Origin: Pseudothauera nasutitermitis
GTDB taxonomy: Bacteria > Pseudomonadota > Gammaproteobacteria > Burkholderiales > Rhodocyclaceae
DNA length: 64,000 bases
Reading direction: 5' to 3'
Assembly (NCBI RefSeq): GCF_004801295.1
Contig: NZ_SSOC01000003.1
Span: 496,001-560,000 of the forward strand
In this document: positions 1-9,251 of the stretch, in pieces
How positions within the stretch are numbered: position 1 is the stretch's first letter
How the letters are laid out: every line of letters starts with the position of its first letter
Translations under genes and position numbers: made by a program
Notes under the pieces: generated by a model
Seen by the model: the letters and a program-made list of their open reading frames with translations, nothing else
What the model was told of the DNA's origin: nothing
Databases searched by the model: none

Positions 1-239
1 AGCAACTCCGGGCACGGCTGCACAAGCAGATCCACGTAGCCGGTGAAGACGGCGAGGTGACGGTGACGCTGGACATCGTGCCCGACGAGTACGAACCCCA
101 TGCGCTGCTGCGCGCCCACGACGCGGACGGCGGCGAAATCGCGCGAACCCGGGTGGCCGCGGATTTCAGCCTGAGCAACACCAGCGCCCGGGCCTGGGTG
201 GCAGCCGGTTTCAGGCTGTCCGCTCAAGCGTTTTTCTAA
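1..239 (+). CDS. C-terminal fragment of an unknown protein
   Basis: The frame is open from base 3 of the window to a TAA stop at 237-239, so about 78 C-terminal residues of a gene that begins outside are visible. A GTG at 57 is in frame, but the reading frame is open upstream of it and no ribosome binding site precedes it, so it is probably internal. The residues are acidic and beta-strand-like (alternating V, T, L with D/E) and end in Ala-Phe-Phe. I do not recognise the family. A terminator hairpin follows at 268-300. Confidence 0.5.
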   Translation, partial: QLRARLHKQIHVAGEDGEVTVTLDIVPDEYEPHALLRAHDADGGEIARTRVAADFSLSNTSARAWVAAGFRLSAQAFF

Positions 240-266
240 GGGGCTTGCGCTGCAGGAAGGGCATGG

Positions 267-300
267 AAAAGCCCCGCAGCGCTCAGGCTTGCGGGGCTTT
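267..300 (-). terminator. Rho-independent terminator after tRNA-Ala
   Basis: A 10-bp stem (268-277 with 291-300) is rich in GC. On the minus strand it is followed by a short T run. It lies just downstream of the tRNA-Ala gene and can also end the plus-strand transcript of the partial gene. Confidence 0.75.
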
Positions 301-306
301 GATGTC

Positions 307-382
<76 letters not shown>

Positions 383-395
383 TTAGAGGCGGCGA

Positions 396-401
396 ATTAT
401 A
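396..401 (-). promoter_or_regulatory. Probable -10 box of the tRNA-Ala promoter
   Basis: A perfect TATAAT on the minus strand lies 13 bp upstream of the mature tRNA 5' end. No good -35 hexamer is seen at 16-18 bp spacing. Confidence 0.5.
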
Positions 402-444
402 GCCATCGCCTCCCTGCTTGGGAAGCCCCGTGTTGCCGGCCGAT

Positions 445-1479
445 TCAGGTTTCGTCGGATTCGCCGGAACCCACCGCCGCGCGCCCGAGGCGGTCGGCGA
501 TGGCCGACCAGGCGGGTACGGCGGGCGGCGCTTCGACCAGCAGGCAGTCGGCACCCAGCGCATCGAGGGCGCGCAGGTGGGCGTACAGATCGTGGGCGTA
601 GCGCCCGGGGTCGGGGCCGGCCGCCACCCACTGCAATCGGTCGTCACCCGGATACGGGCAGGCATGGGCGAGCACGGCCACGTGCCGTCCCTGCGCGGCC
701 AGGCGCACGGCCTCGGCGGCCAGCTCCGAGCCCGGCAGCAGGCGCAAGGCCGTGGCCGGCGCGTAGTGCGCGGCCAGCGCACCGGAGACGCGCGGGGCGT
801 GCTGTTCCGGTTGCGCGGCGCTTTCTCCGCGCACGCGGGGGCGGCGGCCGATGACGCGGGCGATGCCCTCGGCGGTGATCGCGCCGGGGCGCAGGATTTC
901 CGGTTCGTCGCGCGACAGGTCGAGGATGGTGGATTCGATGCCCACCTGGCACGGCCCGCCGTCGAGGATCAGGTCCACCCGCGCCCCCAGTTCCTGTTCC
1001 ACGTGCGCGGCGGTGGTGGGGCTGATGCGCCCGAAGCGGTTGGCGCTGGGCGCGGCGATGCCGGAATCGAAGGCCTGGAGCAGGGCCAGCGCCACCGGAT
1101 GCGCGGGCACGCGCAGGCCCACGGTGTCCTGCCCGCCGGTGACCACGTCGGGCACGTCGTCCTCGCGCGGCAGGATCAAGGTGAGCGGGCCGGGCCAGAA
1201 GGCGCGGACGAGCGCGAGCGCTTCCTTGGGAATGCGGCGTGCCCAGCGCGACAGGTGTTCGGCCGAGGGCAGATGGACGATCAGCGGATGATCCGCCGGG
1301 CGCCCCTTGGCGTGGAAGATGCCCGTGGCGGCCGCCGCATCGAGCGCGTCGGCGCCCAGGCCATACACGGTTTCGGTGGGCAAGGCGACGAGTTTGCCAG
1401 CGCGCAGCAGCGCGGCCGCGCGGGCGATGTTCTCGGGCGTGGGCGCGACGATGCGGGCAGGCTGCGCGGCGCCGCTCAC
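445..1479 (-). CDS. tsaC: L-threonylcarbamoyladenylate synthase (Sua5 long form)
   Basis: This enzyme makes threonylcarbamoyl-AMP from threonine, bicarbonate and ATP for the t6A37 modification of ANN-decoding tRNAs. The 344 residues comprise an N-terminal YrdC domain and the C-terminal Sua5 extension that E. coli TsaC lacks. The YrdC domain contains LVALPTETVYGLGADA, the KGRP motif and SANRFGRISPT. The open frame runs further upstream, but a GTG at 1479 preceded by AGGAGG at good spacing is the clear start, and the residues before it read like out-of-frame purK. It is the last gene of the minus-strand folD-purE-purK run, 79 bp after purK. Confidence 0.92.
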   Translation of the reverse strand: MSGAAQPARIVAPTPENIARAAALLRAGKLVALPTETVYGLGADALDAAAATGIFHAKGRPADHPLIVHLPSAEHLSRWARRIPKEALALVRAFWPGPLTLILPREDDVPDVVTGGQDTVGLRVPAHPVALALLQAFDSGIAAPSANRFGRISPTTAAHVEQELGARVDLILDGGPCQVGIESTILDLSRDEPEILRPGAITAEGIARVIGRRPRVRGESAAQPEQHAPRVSGALAAHYAPATALRLLPGSELAAEAVRLAAQGRHVAVLAHACPYPGDDRLQWVAAGPDPGRYAHDLYAHLRALDALGADCLLVEAPPAVPAWSAIADRLGRAAVGSGESDET

Positions 1480-1558
1480 TGGACGACCCTCCTGTCGCTG
1501 CGCGACATCCTCCCCGGGGGAGGACGAGCGCCTCCTTCGGGCGGCCGGGCGGAGGCGC

Positions 1559-2713
1559 TCATGCGTCGCGGATGCCGATGGCCGCTCGCGCCGCCATGGC
1601 GCGCTCCAGCACCGCGGCGGAGTCGTCGCCGACCACGGTGAAGTGGCCCATCTTGCGCCCCGGGCGGGCGTGGTGCTTGCCGTACAGGTGCAGGCGCAGG
1701 CCGGGCACGGCGTGCAGCACGGACCAGTCTGGCTCGCGGTAGCGCCCTTCGGCATGGCCGCCTTCGTACCACAGCTCGCCGAGCAGGTTGACCATGACCG
1801 CCGCCGAATGCTGGCGCGCCTCGCCCAGCGGCAGGCCGCACAGCGCGCGCACCTGCTGGTCGTACTGGCTGCTCATGCAGGCGTCGAGGGTGTGGTGGCC
1901 GCTGTTGTGCGGGCGCGGGGCCATCTCGTTGACCACCAGTTCGCCCCGGCTGACGAAGAATTCCACGCCCAGCGTGCCCACGTAGCTGAGCTTCTCGGCG
2001 ATCCGCCCGGCCACTTCCTGGGCTTCGTCCGCAAGACAGGCGCCGGCGCGCGCGGGCGCGATGGTGACGTCCAGGATGCCGTTGCGGTGCTGGTTCTCGC
2101 CGCTCGGGAAGGCGCGCAGCTCGCCCGACTCGCTGCGCGCGAGCACCACCGAGACTTCGTAGTCCAGCGGCAGCAGCTTCTCCAGCACACAGGCTTCGCG
2201 CCTGAACTGGTGGAAGGCGGCGAGCGCCTCCTCGCGGCTGGCGACGCGGGCCTGGCCCTTGCCGTCGTAGCCGAAGCGCGCCACCTTGAGCACGCCGGGG
2301 AACAGGCCGGCGCTGGCAGCCGCGATGTCCTCGTCGCTGCGGATGGCGGCGAACGGGCCGTGCGGCAGGCCGTTGTCGGCCAGGAAGGTCTTTTCCGCGA
2401 TGCGGTTCTGGCACACCGCCACGGCGGCAGCGGCCGGGTGCACCGGGATGAACTTGGCCAGGTAGTCCAGCGTGCCGGCCGGCACGTTCTCGAATTCGGT
2501 GCTCACCGCCGCGCATTCGGCGGTGAGCTGGTCGAGCGCGGCATGGTCCTCGTAGGCGGCCACCAGATGGCGGTCGGCGATGCGGCCGGCCGGGCTGTGC
2601 GGGTCGGGATCGAGCACCCAGACCTGGTAGCCCATCTCGTGGGCGGCAGCGACGAAGAAGCGGCCGAGCTGGCCGCCGCCGAGCATGCCGAGGGTGGCGG
2701 GGGGCAGGATCAT
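1559..2713 (-). CDS. purK: 5-(carboxyamino)imidazole ribonucleotide synthase
   Basis: PurK uses ATP and bicarbonate to carboxylate AIR to N5-CAIR in purine synthesis; PurE then isomerises the product. The protein opens with the nucleotide-binding TLGMLGGGQLGRF and contains the ATP-grasp segments EFENVPAGTLDYL and VVNEMAPRPHNSGHHT. At 384 residues it has normal length. I chose the ATG at 2713. A TTG at 2725 that overlaps the purE stop would add four residues and cannot be excluded. It lies 8 bp after purE in the same operon. Confidence 0.95.
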   Translation of the reverse strand: MILPPATLGMLGGGQLGRFFVAAAHEMGYQVWVLDPDPHSPAGRIADRHLVAAYEDHAALDQLTAECAAVSTEFENVPAGTLDYLAKFIPVHPAAAAVAVCQNRIAEKTFLADNGLPHGPFAAIRSDEDIAAASAGLFPGVLKVARFGYDGKGQARVASREEALAAFHQFRREACVLEKLLPLDYEVSVVLARSESGELRAFPSGENQHRNGILDVTIAPARAGACLADEAQEVAGRIAEKLSYVGTLGVEFFVSRGELVVNEMAPRPHNSGHHTLDACMSSQYDQQVRALCGLPLGEARQHSAAVMVNLLGELWYEGGHAEGRYREPDWSVLHAVPGLRLHLYGKHHARPGRKMGHFTVVGDDSAAVLERAMAARAAIGIRDA

Positions 2714-2721
2714 CTTGCCGT

Positions 2722-3210
2722 TCAATCCAGGGTCATTGCCAGCACCGCCTGGGTCTGGCGGGCGCGGAAGGCTTCGAGCTTTTCGGCCAGCGCGGCATCC
2801 GTGTTGGCGAGCAGCGCCACCGCGAACAGCCCGGCATTGGCGGCACCGGCTTCGCCGATGGCGAAGGTGGCCACCGGAATGCCCTTGGGCATCTGCACGA
2901 TGGAGAGCAGCGAATCCTGCCCGGACAGGGCCTTGGACTGCACTGGCACGCCGAGCACCGGCACGGTGGTCTTGGCGGCCACCATGCCCGGCAGGTGGGC
3001 GGCGCCGCCGGCTCCCGCGATGATGGCCCGCAGGCCGCGCGCACGTGCGCTTTCGGCGTATTCAAACATCAGGTCCGGGGTGCGGTGGGCGGACACCACA
3101 CGCGCCTCGAAGGGCACGCCGAAGTCTTCCAGCACCTTGGCGGCGGCCTGCATGGTGGGCCAGTCGGAGTTGGAGCCCATGATGATGCCGACGATGGGTT
3201 GTGCGCTCAT
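2722..3210 (-). CDS. purE: N5-carboxyaminoimidazole ribonucleotide mutase
   Basis: PurE converts N5-CAIR to CAIR in the purine pathway and is a cytosolic octamer in its class I form. The 162-residue protein shows the class I signatures [21 protein letters not shown] and [11 protein letters not shown]. The ATG at 3210 has AAGGA upstream and overlaps the folD stop in an ATGA arrangement, which indicates translational coupling. purK follows directly. Confidence 0.96.
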   Translation of the reverse strand: MSAQPIVGIIMGSNSDWPTMQAAAKVLEDFGVPFEARVVSAHRTPDLMFEYAESARARGLRAIIAGAGGAAHLPGMVAAKTTVPVLGVPVQSKALSGQDSLLSIVQMPKGIPVATFAIGEAGAANAGLFAVALLANTDAALAEKLEAFRARQTQAVLAMTLD

Positions 3211-4088
3211 TTCTCGGCTTCCTTGCGGCGCAGGGCGCGCGCGGCGGAGATCACGGTGTTTTCCAGCAGCATGGTGATGGTCATCGGGCCGACGCCGCCC
3301 GGTACGGGGGTGATGGCGCTGGCCACCTGCACGGCGGAGTCGAAATCCACGTCGCCGCACAGCTTGCCGGCATCCGGGCCTTCGGTAAGGCGGTTGATGC
3401 CCACGTCGATGACCACCGCACCCGGCTTGATGAGGTCGCCGGTGAGGAAGCGCGGCTTGCCGATGGCGGCCACCAGGATGTCGGCGCGGCGGGTGTGGAA
3501 GGCCAGGTCGCGCGTCCTGGAATGGCACACGGTGACGGTGGCGCCGGCGTTGGTGAGCAGCATGGCCATGGGCTTGCCGACGATGTTGGAGCGCCCCACC
3601 ACCACGGCTTCGGCGCCGGCCAGCGGCACGTGCTCGGCTTCGAGCATCTTGATCACGCCGTGCGGGGTGCAGGGGATGAAGGCTTCCTGGTTCTGCGACA
3701 GGCGGCCGACGTTCTCGGCGTGGAAGCCGTCCACGTCCTTGTCCACGCTGATCGCTTCCAGCACGGCGGCTTCGTCGAACTGCGGCGGCAGCGGCAGTTG
3801 CACGAGGATGCCGTGCACGGACGGGTCGGCGTTGAGTTCGGCGAGCTTGGCCATGACCACCGCGGGGGCGACGTCGCCGGGGTAGTCGAAGCGCAGCGAG
3901 CGGATGCCGGCCTTTTCGCAGCCGGCCACCTTGTTGCGCACATAGACCGCGGATGCCGGATCGGCGCCCACCAGCAGAACCGCCAGGCAGGGCTGTTCGC
4001 CGCGCTGGGCAAGCCGGGCGGCGTGTTCGGCGATTTCGCCGCGCACCCGTTCCGCCAGGGCCTTGCCGTCGATGATGCGTGCCGTCAT
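3207..4088 (-). CDS. folD: Methylenetetrahydrofolate dehydrogenase / cyclohydrolase
   Basis: FolD interconverts 5,10-methylene-THF, methenyl-THF and 10-formyl-THF, the one-carbon donor that purine synthesis needs. This explains its place ahead of purE and purK. The 293 residues contain the family motifs [23 protein letters not shown] (active-site region), the Rossmann segment [16 protein letters not shown] and the C-terminal [12 protein letters not shown]. It is the first gene of a four-gene minus-strand run and overlaps purE by 4 bp. Confidence 0.96.
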   Translation of the reverse strand: MTARIIDGKALAERVRGEIAEHAARLAQRGEQPCLAVLLVGADPASAVYVRNKVAGCEKAGIRSLRFDYPGDVAPAVVMAKLAELNADPSVHGILVQLPLPPQFDEAAVLEAISVDKDVDGFHAENVGRLSQNQEAFIPCTPHGVIKMLEAEHVPLAGAEAVVVGRSNIVGKPMAMLLTNAGATVTVCHSRTRDLAFHTRRADILVAAIGKPRFLTGDLIKPGAVVIDVGINRLTEGPDAGKLCGDVDFDSAVQVASAITPVPGGVGPMTITMLLENTVISAARALRRKEAEK

Positions 4089-4187
4089 GGGAATGGCCTT
4101 TGGAAAAACGAAGGATTTTATCGCAGCGTCAGGGCCTTGTGCGATGGAAACCCCGGCGGCGGCCCGCCTTCCGCCAGGCGTCGCGCG

Positions 4188-4823
4188 CTAGCGCTGCGCG
4201 GCGGGCTCGGCGCTGAGCACGTGCTGGACCAGTTCGGCCAGCGAATGCGCGCCCATCTTCTCCATGACGCGCGCACGGTGCACTTCCACGGTTTTGATGC
4301 TGATGCCCAGCACGTCGGCGATCTGCTTGTTGAGCTTGCCGAGGATGATGAGATCGAGCACCTCGCGCTCGCGCTGGGTGAGCGCGGCCAGGCGGCGGGT
4401 GGTGTCGGCCTCCTGGCGGCGCTTTTCGCGATTCTCGCGCTCGGTGGCCAGGCATTGCTCGATGAGGCCGAGCATGTCGCGGTCGGAGAACGGCTTCTCG
4501 ATGAAATCCACCGCGCCCTTCTTGAGCGCGGAGACGGCCATCGGCACGTCGCCGTGGCCGGTGATGAAGATCACCGGCAGGGTGCACAGGCGGCGGCCGA
4601 GCTCCTCGAACAGTTCCAGCCCGCTCATGCCGGGCATGCGCACGTCGAGCACCAGGCAGCCGGTGAAGCGCTCGTCATAGGCTTCCAGGAAGGCCTCGGC
4701 GGACTCGTGCGAGAGCACCTTGTAGCCGTTCGATTCGAGCAGCCAGACCAGCGAGTCGCGCAGCGCCTCGTCGTCGTCGATGATGTAGATGATCTGGTCA
4801 GGCTCGGCGGGCGAGACGCTCAC
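4188..4823 (-). CDS. FixJ/NarL-type two-component response regulator
   Basis: The protein has a receiver domain (residues 10-125) with an acidic cluster at DDD 16-18, phospho-acceptor Asp60 in LVLDVRMPG and a Lys in EKPF. A LuxR-type helix-turn-helix follows (about 145-205; LTQREREVLDLI and ISIKTVEVHRA). The GTG at 4823 has GGAGG seven bases upstream and is preferred over the longer open frame. It starts inside the 3' end of the kinase gene (26-bp overlap), so the two are a cognate pair made from one transcript. The target genes are unknown; the divergent binding-protein gene is a candidate. Confidence 0.9.
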   Translation of the reverse strand: MSVSPAEPDQIIYIIDDDEALRDSLVWLLESNGYKVLSHESAEAFLEAYDERFTGCLVLDVRMPGMSGLELFEELGRRLCTLPVIFITGHGDVPMAVSALKKGAVDFIEKPFSDRDMLGLIEQCLATERENREKRRQEADTTRRLAALTQREREVLDLIILGKLNKQIADVLGISIKTVEVHRARVMEKMGAHSLAELVQHVLSAEPAAQR

Positions 4824-7512
4824 TGGCAGCCTCCGTCGGCAGGGTGAAGAGGAAGATGGTACCGCCTTCCGGGTTGGTTTCAACCGTCAGCCGGCCATCG
4901 TGGAATTCGATGATCGAGCGGCAGATGTTGAGCCCCATGCCCATGCCCTCCGCCTTGGTGGTGTAGAAAGGGGTGAACAGGCGCTTGCGCTCTTCCTCGC
5001 CGATGCCGTGGCCGCGGTCGATCACCGCCACCTCCACGCTGAACGGGCCGAGCTGGCGGGCGCGCACGCGCAGCAGGCGCTCTTCCGGCGGGCTGTCGTG
5101 CATGGCGTCCAGGCCGTTCTTGACCAGGTTGAGCACCACCTGCTCGATCATGATGCGGTCAGCGTACACCGCCGGCAGGTCATCCGGCACCTCGGTTTCC
5201 ACGCGGATACCCATGCGGCGCGCGTCGATCTCAGCAAAGCCGATGGCGTCGTCGAGCACTTCGATGAGGGACACCGCGCTGCGGCGCGGCTCGCTCTTCT
5301 TCACGAACTCGCGCACGCGGCGGATGATCTTGCCGGCGCGCTCGGCCTGGAAGCTGGCCTTCTGCATGGCGGCGAGGATTTCTTCCTGCTTCCAGTTGGG
5401 CGACTGCATGCGGGTGACGCAGCCCATGCAGTAGTTGGCGATGGCCGACAGGGGCTGGTTCAGTTCGTGCGCCAGCGTGGAGGCCATCTCGCCCATGGTG
5501 ATCAGCCGGCCGGTGCGTTGCAGGCGTTCTTCCTGCTGGCGGGAGACTTCGGCGGTCTGCTTGCGGTCGGTGATGTCGGTGGCGATGCCCATGCGCACCA
5601 CGCGGCCGTCCACCCAGCGCGTGGCCTGCTCGCGCACGTGGTACCAGCGGCCGGACAGGGGGTGCTGCAGTTCGCCGTCGAACAGTTCGCGCGGCAGGTC
5701 GATCAGCGCCAGCCCGCGCGGATTGACGCGATAGTCGCCGCGCTCGGGCTGCGGCACCGCCACCCCGCGCACGGTGCGGCCCACCGCGTCGAAGCCGTGG
5801 ATGTTCTTGAAGGCGCGGTTGGCGAAGAGGATCTCATCGGTGCGCGCGTCGGCCACGAATACCGCCGCGTCCAGGCCGTCGAGTACCGCCTCGAAGCGTT
5901 CGTGCGCGGCCTCCAGCGCGGCGCGCACGCGCTTGGGCTCGGTGATGTCGGTCACCGAGGCCATCCAGCCGGTCTGCTTGCCGGTGAGGTCGATCAGCGG
6001 CGATAGATAGAAGCGCGCATCCAGGCGCTCGCCGTTCTTGCGCCGGATGCGCATCTCGAATCCGCTGGACGGTGCGCGGCCGGCCAGGGTCAGTTCCAGA
6101 TTGGTCTGGCAGAGAGCCAGGTCCTCGCTGGGCCAGTACGGGAAAGGCGCCTGCGCGCCGACCAGTTCCTCGCTGGAAAACCCCACCATGCGGCAGAACG
6201 CGGAGTTGACGTAGATGATGCGGCCGGTGAGGTCGATGGCGCGCAGGCCGGTCAGCATGGATTCCTCCATCGCCTTGCGGAAGGCCGACTCCGCGCGCAG
6301 CGCATCTTCGGCGGACTTGCGCCCGGTGATGTCGTGCGCCACCGCGTACACCAGCTTTTCCTCGCGCACCGGGTTGATGCTCCACACCAGCCACTTGTAG
6401 CTGCCGTCGGCACAGCGGCAGCGGTTCTCGAAGCTCACCGCCTCGCCGCTTTCCAACCGACGCATCTCCTCCAGCGTACTGGCGGCATCCGCGGCATGCG
6501 CGAGTTCCAGCAGCGCACGCCCGGCCAGTTCCTCCGGCGGATAGCCCAGCACGCGCTCGAAGGCCGGGTTGCAGCGCCGGAAGCGCCCGTCCAGGCCGAG
6601 CACGCACTGCATGTCGAGCGACAGGTTGAACAGGCGGTCGCGCTCGCGTTCGACCTGCACGCGGCGCAGCACATGGTCGCGCAGCAGCCACAGGCTCCAC
6701 AGCACGAACACCGACAGGCCGATGATGATGACCGTGGGCAGCGCGGCCGGCAGCTGGCCGCCGACGCGGAACGCGGTGGCGCGCAGGTACAGGCCCTGCC
6801 CCGGCGGATCCAGGGCGATCTCGAAGGAGATGCTCTTGTCCAGATCGCGTACCCCGGAACTCACCGAAAGGATCTCGTCCTGCGCGCTCACCAGTTCCAG
6901 CAGGTATTTCTCGGCGAACCAGCCCGGCACCATGTGGCGCACCATGCGCTCGACGGAATACACCGCCGCGATGGCGCCGAGGAATTCGCGCCCGCGCCGC
7001 GCCGGCACGTAGACTTCCAGCACATTGCTGCCGCGCGGGCTCAGATAGGGCTGCCCGTAGCTCGGCCCGCCGGTGTCCCGCGCACGCGCATAGGGCGACA
7101 TCTGCGAACCGGACAAGGCATCGCCCGGCAGCCACTCGGTGGTATCGAATGGCGCCGACCAGCGCACGATCTCGTCGGCACCCACCCAGACCACGTTCAC
7201 CAGTTCGCTGTTGTTGGCGATCAGCTGGTTGGCGCGCACCTGGAAGGCATCCAGGTCCAGTGCGCCGGCGGCCAGATCGCGGGCGAGCTGGCCGAGGGCC
7301 TCCTCGGTGCCCTGCATGTGCATGCGCATGGTCTGTTCGGCCCACTGCACGTCGCGCGCCACCGCGCTGCGCTGGCTGGCGATCTCGCGCTCCTGCAGCA
7401 GCCACACCAGGGCCAGCATGACGAGCGCGAACAGCAGCACGGCCACGTAGGGAGCCGTCCAGTACCAGCGGGTCACGGGGGCGACGGAGCCGCGTTCTGC
7501 GGGTTCGGGCAT
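4798..7512 (-). CDS. Membrane PAS-domain sensor histidine kinase
   Basis: The kinase partners the response regulator that overlaps its 3' end. With the start at 7512 it has 904 residues: a first membrane segment (about 20-39), a large periplasmic domain, a second membrane segment (about 258-278) and three PAS domains (about 290-640). The phospho-acceptor His is near residue 682 in STLAHELNQPL, and the HATPase domain carries NLVKNGLDAM, DRGHGIGEE and GMGMGLNICR. The kinase core resembles the FixL/DctB group; no heme-PAS signature is certain. In-frame ATGs at 7569 and 7596 are alternative starts, and the ribosome-site evidence does not decide between them. The gene diverges from an ABC-type solute-binding protein. 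Confidence 0.88.
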   Translation of the reverse strand: MPEPAERGSVAPVTRWYWTAPYVAVLLFALVMLALVWLLQEREIASQRSAVARDVQWAEQTMRMHMQGTEEALGQLARDLAAGALDLDAFQVRANQLIANNSELVNVVWVGADEIVRWSAPFDTTEWLPGDALSGSQMSPYARARDTGGPSYGQPYLSPRGSNVLEVYVPARRGREFLGAIAAVYSVERMVRHMVPGWFAEKYLLELVSAQDEILSVSSGVRDLDKSISFEIALDPPGQGLYLRATAFRVGGQLPAALPTVIIIGLSVFVLWSLWLLRDHVLRRVQVERERDRLFNLSLDMQCVLGLDGRFRRCNPAFERVLGYPPEELAGRALLELAHAADAASTLEEMRRLESGEAVSFENRCRCADGSYKWLVWSINPVREEKLVYAVAHDITGRKSAEDALRAESAFRKAMEESMLTGLRAIDLTGRIIYVNSAFCRMVGFSSEELVGAQAPFPYWPSEDLALCQTNLELTLAGRAPSSGFEMRIRRKNGERLDARFYLSPLIDLTGKQTGWMASVTDITEPKRVRAALEAAHERFEAVLDGLDAAVFVADARTDEILFANRAFKNIHGFDAVGRTVRGVAVPQPERGDYRVNPRGLALIDLPRELFDGELQHPLSGRWYHVREQATRWVDGRVVRMGIATDITDRKQTAEVSRQQEERLQRTGRLITMGEMASTLAHELNQPLSAIANYCMGCVTRMQSPNWKQEEILAAMQKASFQAERAGKIIRRVREFVKKSEPRRSAVSLIEVLDDAIGFAEIDARRMGIRVETEVPDDLPAVYADRIMIEQVVLNLVKNGLDAMHDSPPEERLLRVRARQLGPFSVEVAVIDRGHGIGEEERKRLFTPFYTTKAEGMGMGLNICRSIIEFHDGRLTVETNPEGGTIFLFTLPTEAASERLARRA

Positions 7513-7677
7513 CGGTGCAGCGAATCCTTTGGCGGCGGCCGCATGCGGGCCGCACAATTCACCGCTCATTCTGCCTCGGTTGCGCCGCACAAGCATCCGG
7601 TCTTTCCCTTATCGGAAGTTTCGCGCTTCGGGTTTTCGCCAATTCTGTCCATCCATGCACCGACTTACAGTGCCTCC

Positions 7678-8895
7678 ATGCCTTCCGCTTCCCCATTCCG
7701 CTCCTGGCTCCACAGGTTCGCGCCGGCATTGCTCGCCCTGACGCTGGGCGCCGGCGCACAGGCCGACGACCCGCCCGGGCCCATCCGCATCGGCGTCTCC
7801 GGCCCGTTCACCGGCGGCTCCAGCCCGATGGGGCTGTCGATGCGCGAAGGCATCCGCATCGCCGCCGCGGAGCTCAACGCCGCCGGCGGCATACTCGGAC
7901 GCCCCGTCGAACTGCTCGAACGCGACGACGAGGCCAGCAACGAACGCGGCGCGCAGATCGCCCAGGAACTGCTGCAGGCCGGCGTGGTGGCCGGGCTCGG
8001 CATCGTCAACACCGGCGTGGCGCTGGCCAGCCAGCGCTATTACCAGCAGGCGCGCGTGCCGGTCATCACCTCCGTGGCTACCGGCTCGCTCATCACCAAG
8101 CAGTTCCTGCCGCCGCAGCACCCGGAAAACTTCGTCTTCCGCGTCTCCGCCAACGACACCCTGCAGGCCGCGATGATCGTCGAGGAAGCCGTGGAGCGGC
8201 GCGGACTGAGCCGCGTGGCGGTCTTTCACGACGCCACCAACTACGGCCAGCACGGCCGCGAGGATCTCGAACGTGCGCTGGCCGAACGCGGTATCGAGGC
8301 CGTCGCGGTGGAGCGCTTCCGCCTGCGCCAGGCCGACATGCTGACCCCGCTGCGGCGCGCCCGCGCGGCCGGCGCGCAGGCCGTGCTGACCTACGGCATC
8401 GGCCCGGAGCTGGCACAGATTGCCAACGGCATGGCGCGCATGGGCTGGGAAGCGCCGCTGATCGGCAGTTGGACGCTGGCCATGTCCAACTTCATCGACA
8501 ACGCCGGCCCCAATGCCGAGGGCGCGCGCATGCCGCAGACCTTCATCCAGGAGCCCACCACGCCGCGCCGCGCGGCCTTCCTCGCCGCGTGGCGGGAAAA
8601 AACGGGCAGCGAGCGGATTCCGGTGCCACCGGCGGCCGCGCAAGGGTATGATTCGATGCTGCTGCTCGCCGCGGCCATCGCGCAGGCCGGCAGCACCGAT
8701 GGAGATCGCATCCGTGAAGCGCTGGAAGATCTGCGCGGCACGGTGGAGGGCGTGGTGATGACCTACGAGCGGCCCTTCTCCAAGACCCGCCACGAAACCA
8801 TCGTCCGCCCGGCAGACATCTACCTGGGCGAAGTGCGCGGCGGGCACGTGGTCTTCGCCTACGAGCAGGACCGCCAGCGGGCGACACGGCCATGA
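7678..8895 (+). CDS. Periplasmic branched-chain-amino-acid-type binding protein
   Basis: This 405-residue protein has a Sec signal peptide (hydrophobic APALLALTLGAGAQA, cleavage near residue 30). A Peripla_BP_6 type I fold follows, beginning IRIGVSGPFTGGSSPMG. Such proteins bind amino acids, amides or aromatic acids for ABC transporters. No permease or ATPase gene is nearby. Instead it diverges from a membrane kinase with a large periplasmic domain, so it may act as a ligand-sensing partner of that kinase; this is inference. A strong terminator follows the stop, making it monocistronic. Confidence 0.85.
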   Translation: MPSASPFRSWLHRFAPALLALTLGAGAQADDPPGPIRIGVSGPFTGGSSPMGLSMREGIRIAAAELNAAGGILGRPVELLERDDEASNERGAQIAQELLQAGVVAGLGIVNTGVALASQRYYQQARVPVITSVATGSLITKQFLPPQHPENFVFRVSANDTLQAAMIVEEAVERRGLSRVAVFHDATNYGQHGREDLERALAERGIEAVAVERFRLRQADMLTPLRRARAAGAQAVLTYGIGPELAQIANGMARMGWEAPLIGSWTLAMSNFIDNAGPNAEGARMPQTFIQEPTTPRRAAFLAAWREKTGSERIPVPPAAAQGYDSMLLLAAAIAQAGSTDGDRIREALEDLRGTVEGVVMTYERPFSKTRHETIVRPADIYLGEVRGGHVVFAYEQDRQRATRP

Positions 8896-8922
8896 AGCCG
8901 CCGCCGCATGATCGCTTTCCCG

Positions 8923-8974
8923 ATCGGCCGGGAGAAACTCTCCCTCCCTCCCTCCTCTCCCGGCCGATTTTTTT
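8923..8974 (+). terminator. Strong Rho-independent terminator
   Basis: A perfect 13-bp stem (8923-8935 with 8956-8968) is followed by seven T. It ends the binding-protein transcript and isolates it from the pyruvate dehydrogenase operon. The rest of the 356-bp gap up to 9251 is the aceE promoter region. Confidence 0.9.
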
Positions 8975-9063
8975 CCCCGTCGTCGTTCTCACACCGCCCC
9001 CGCCCGCCGTCCCAGGCTTTCCGGCGGGCATCGCCGCATGCAGGAGCGATATTTCCTCATCGA

Positions 9064-9078
9064 TTGTGCATTGCAACA
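9064..9078. promoter_or_regulatory. PHB-repressor-like site upstream of aceE
   Basis: The 15-mer TTGTGCATTGCAACA is the exact reverse complement of the 15-mer at 15447-15461 upstream of the phasin gene. Read on the minus strand it matches TG(N)TGC(N)3GCA, which is close to the motif known for PhbF/PhaR repressors of PHB genes. It lies upstream of the candidate aceE promoter. Confidence 0.5.
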
Positions 9079-9090
9079 TGTGAAATACTA

Positions 9091-9119
9091 TTGCGCATAG
9101 CGAAACATGGTTTTATAGT
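9091..9119 (+). promoter_or_regulatory. Candidate sigma-70 promoter of aceE-aceF-lpdA
   Basis: TTGCGC (9091-9096) and TATAGT (9114-9119) are separated by 17 bp. The segment is AT-rich against the local background. A second, weaker pair (TTGTGC at 9064, TACTAT at 9086) overlaps the repressor-like site. The leader to the aceE start would be about 125 nt. Confidence 0.45.
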
Positions 9120-9251
9120 TCAAAAATTCGCCTGATCGCGCCCACGCGCGAAAAGCGTGCGCGTTTCGCAGTTTCCGTTTCACCGAACCGCCCTGCCCGG
9201 TTCCTCGCTCCGGGCGGGATTCGCTAACCGCAAGTCATGAGGAGACAGACC

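Noticed and set aside
8892-9083. A 63-residue frame overlapping the binding-protein stop (ATGA)
   Set aside because: It runs through the terminator hairpin and the aceE promoter region and is Pro-rich without a ribosome site.
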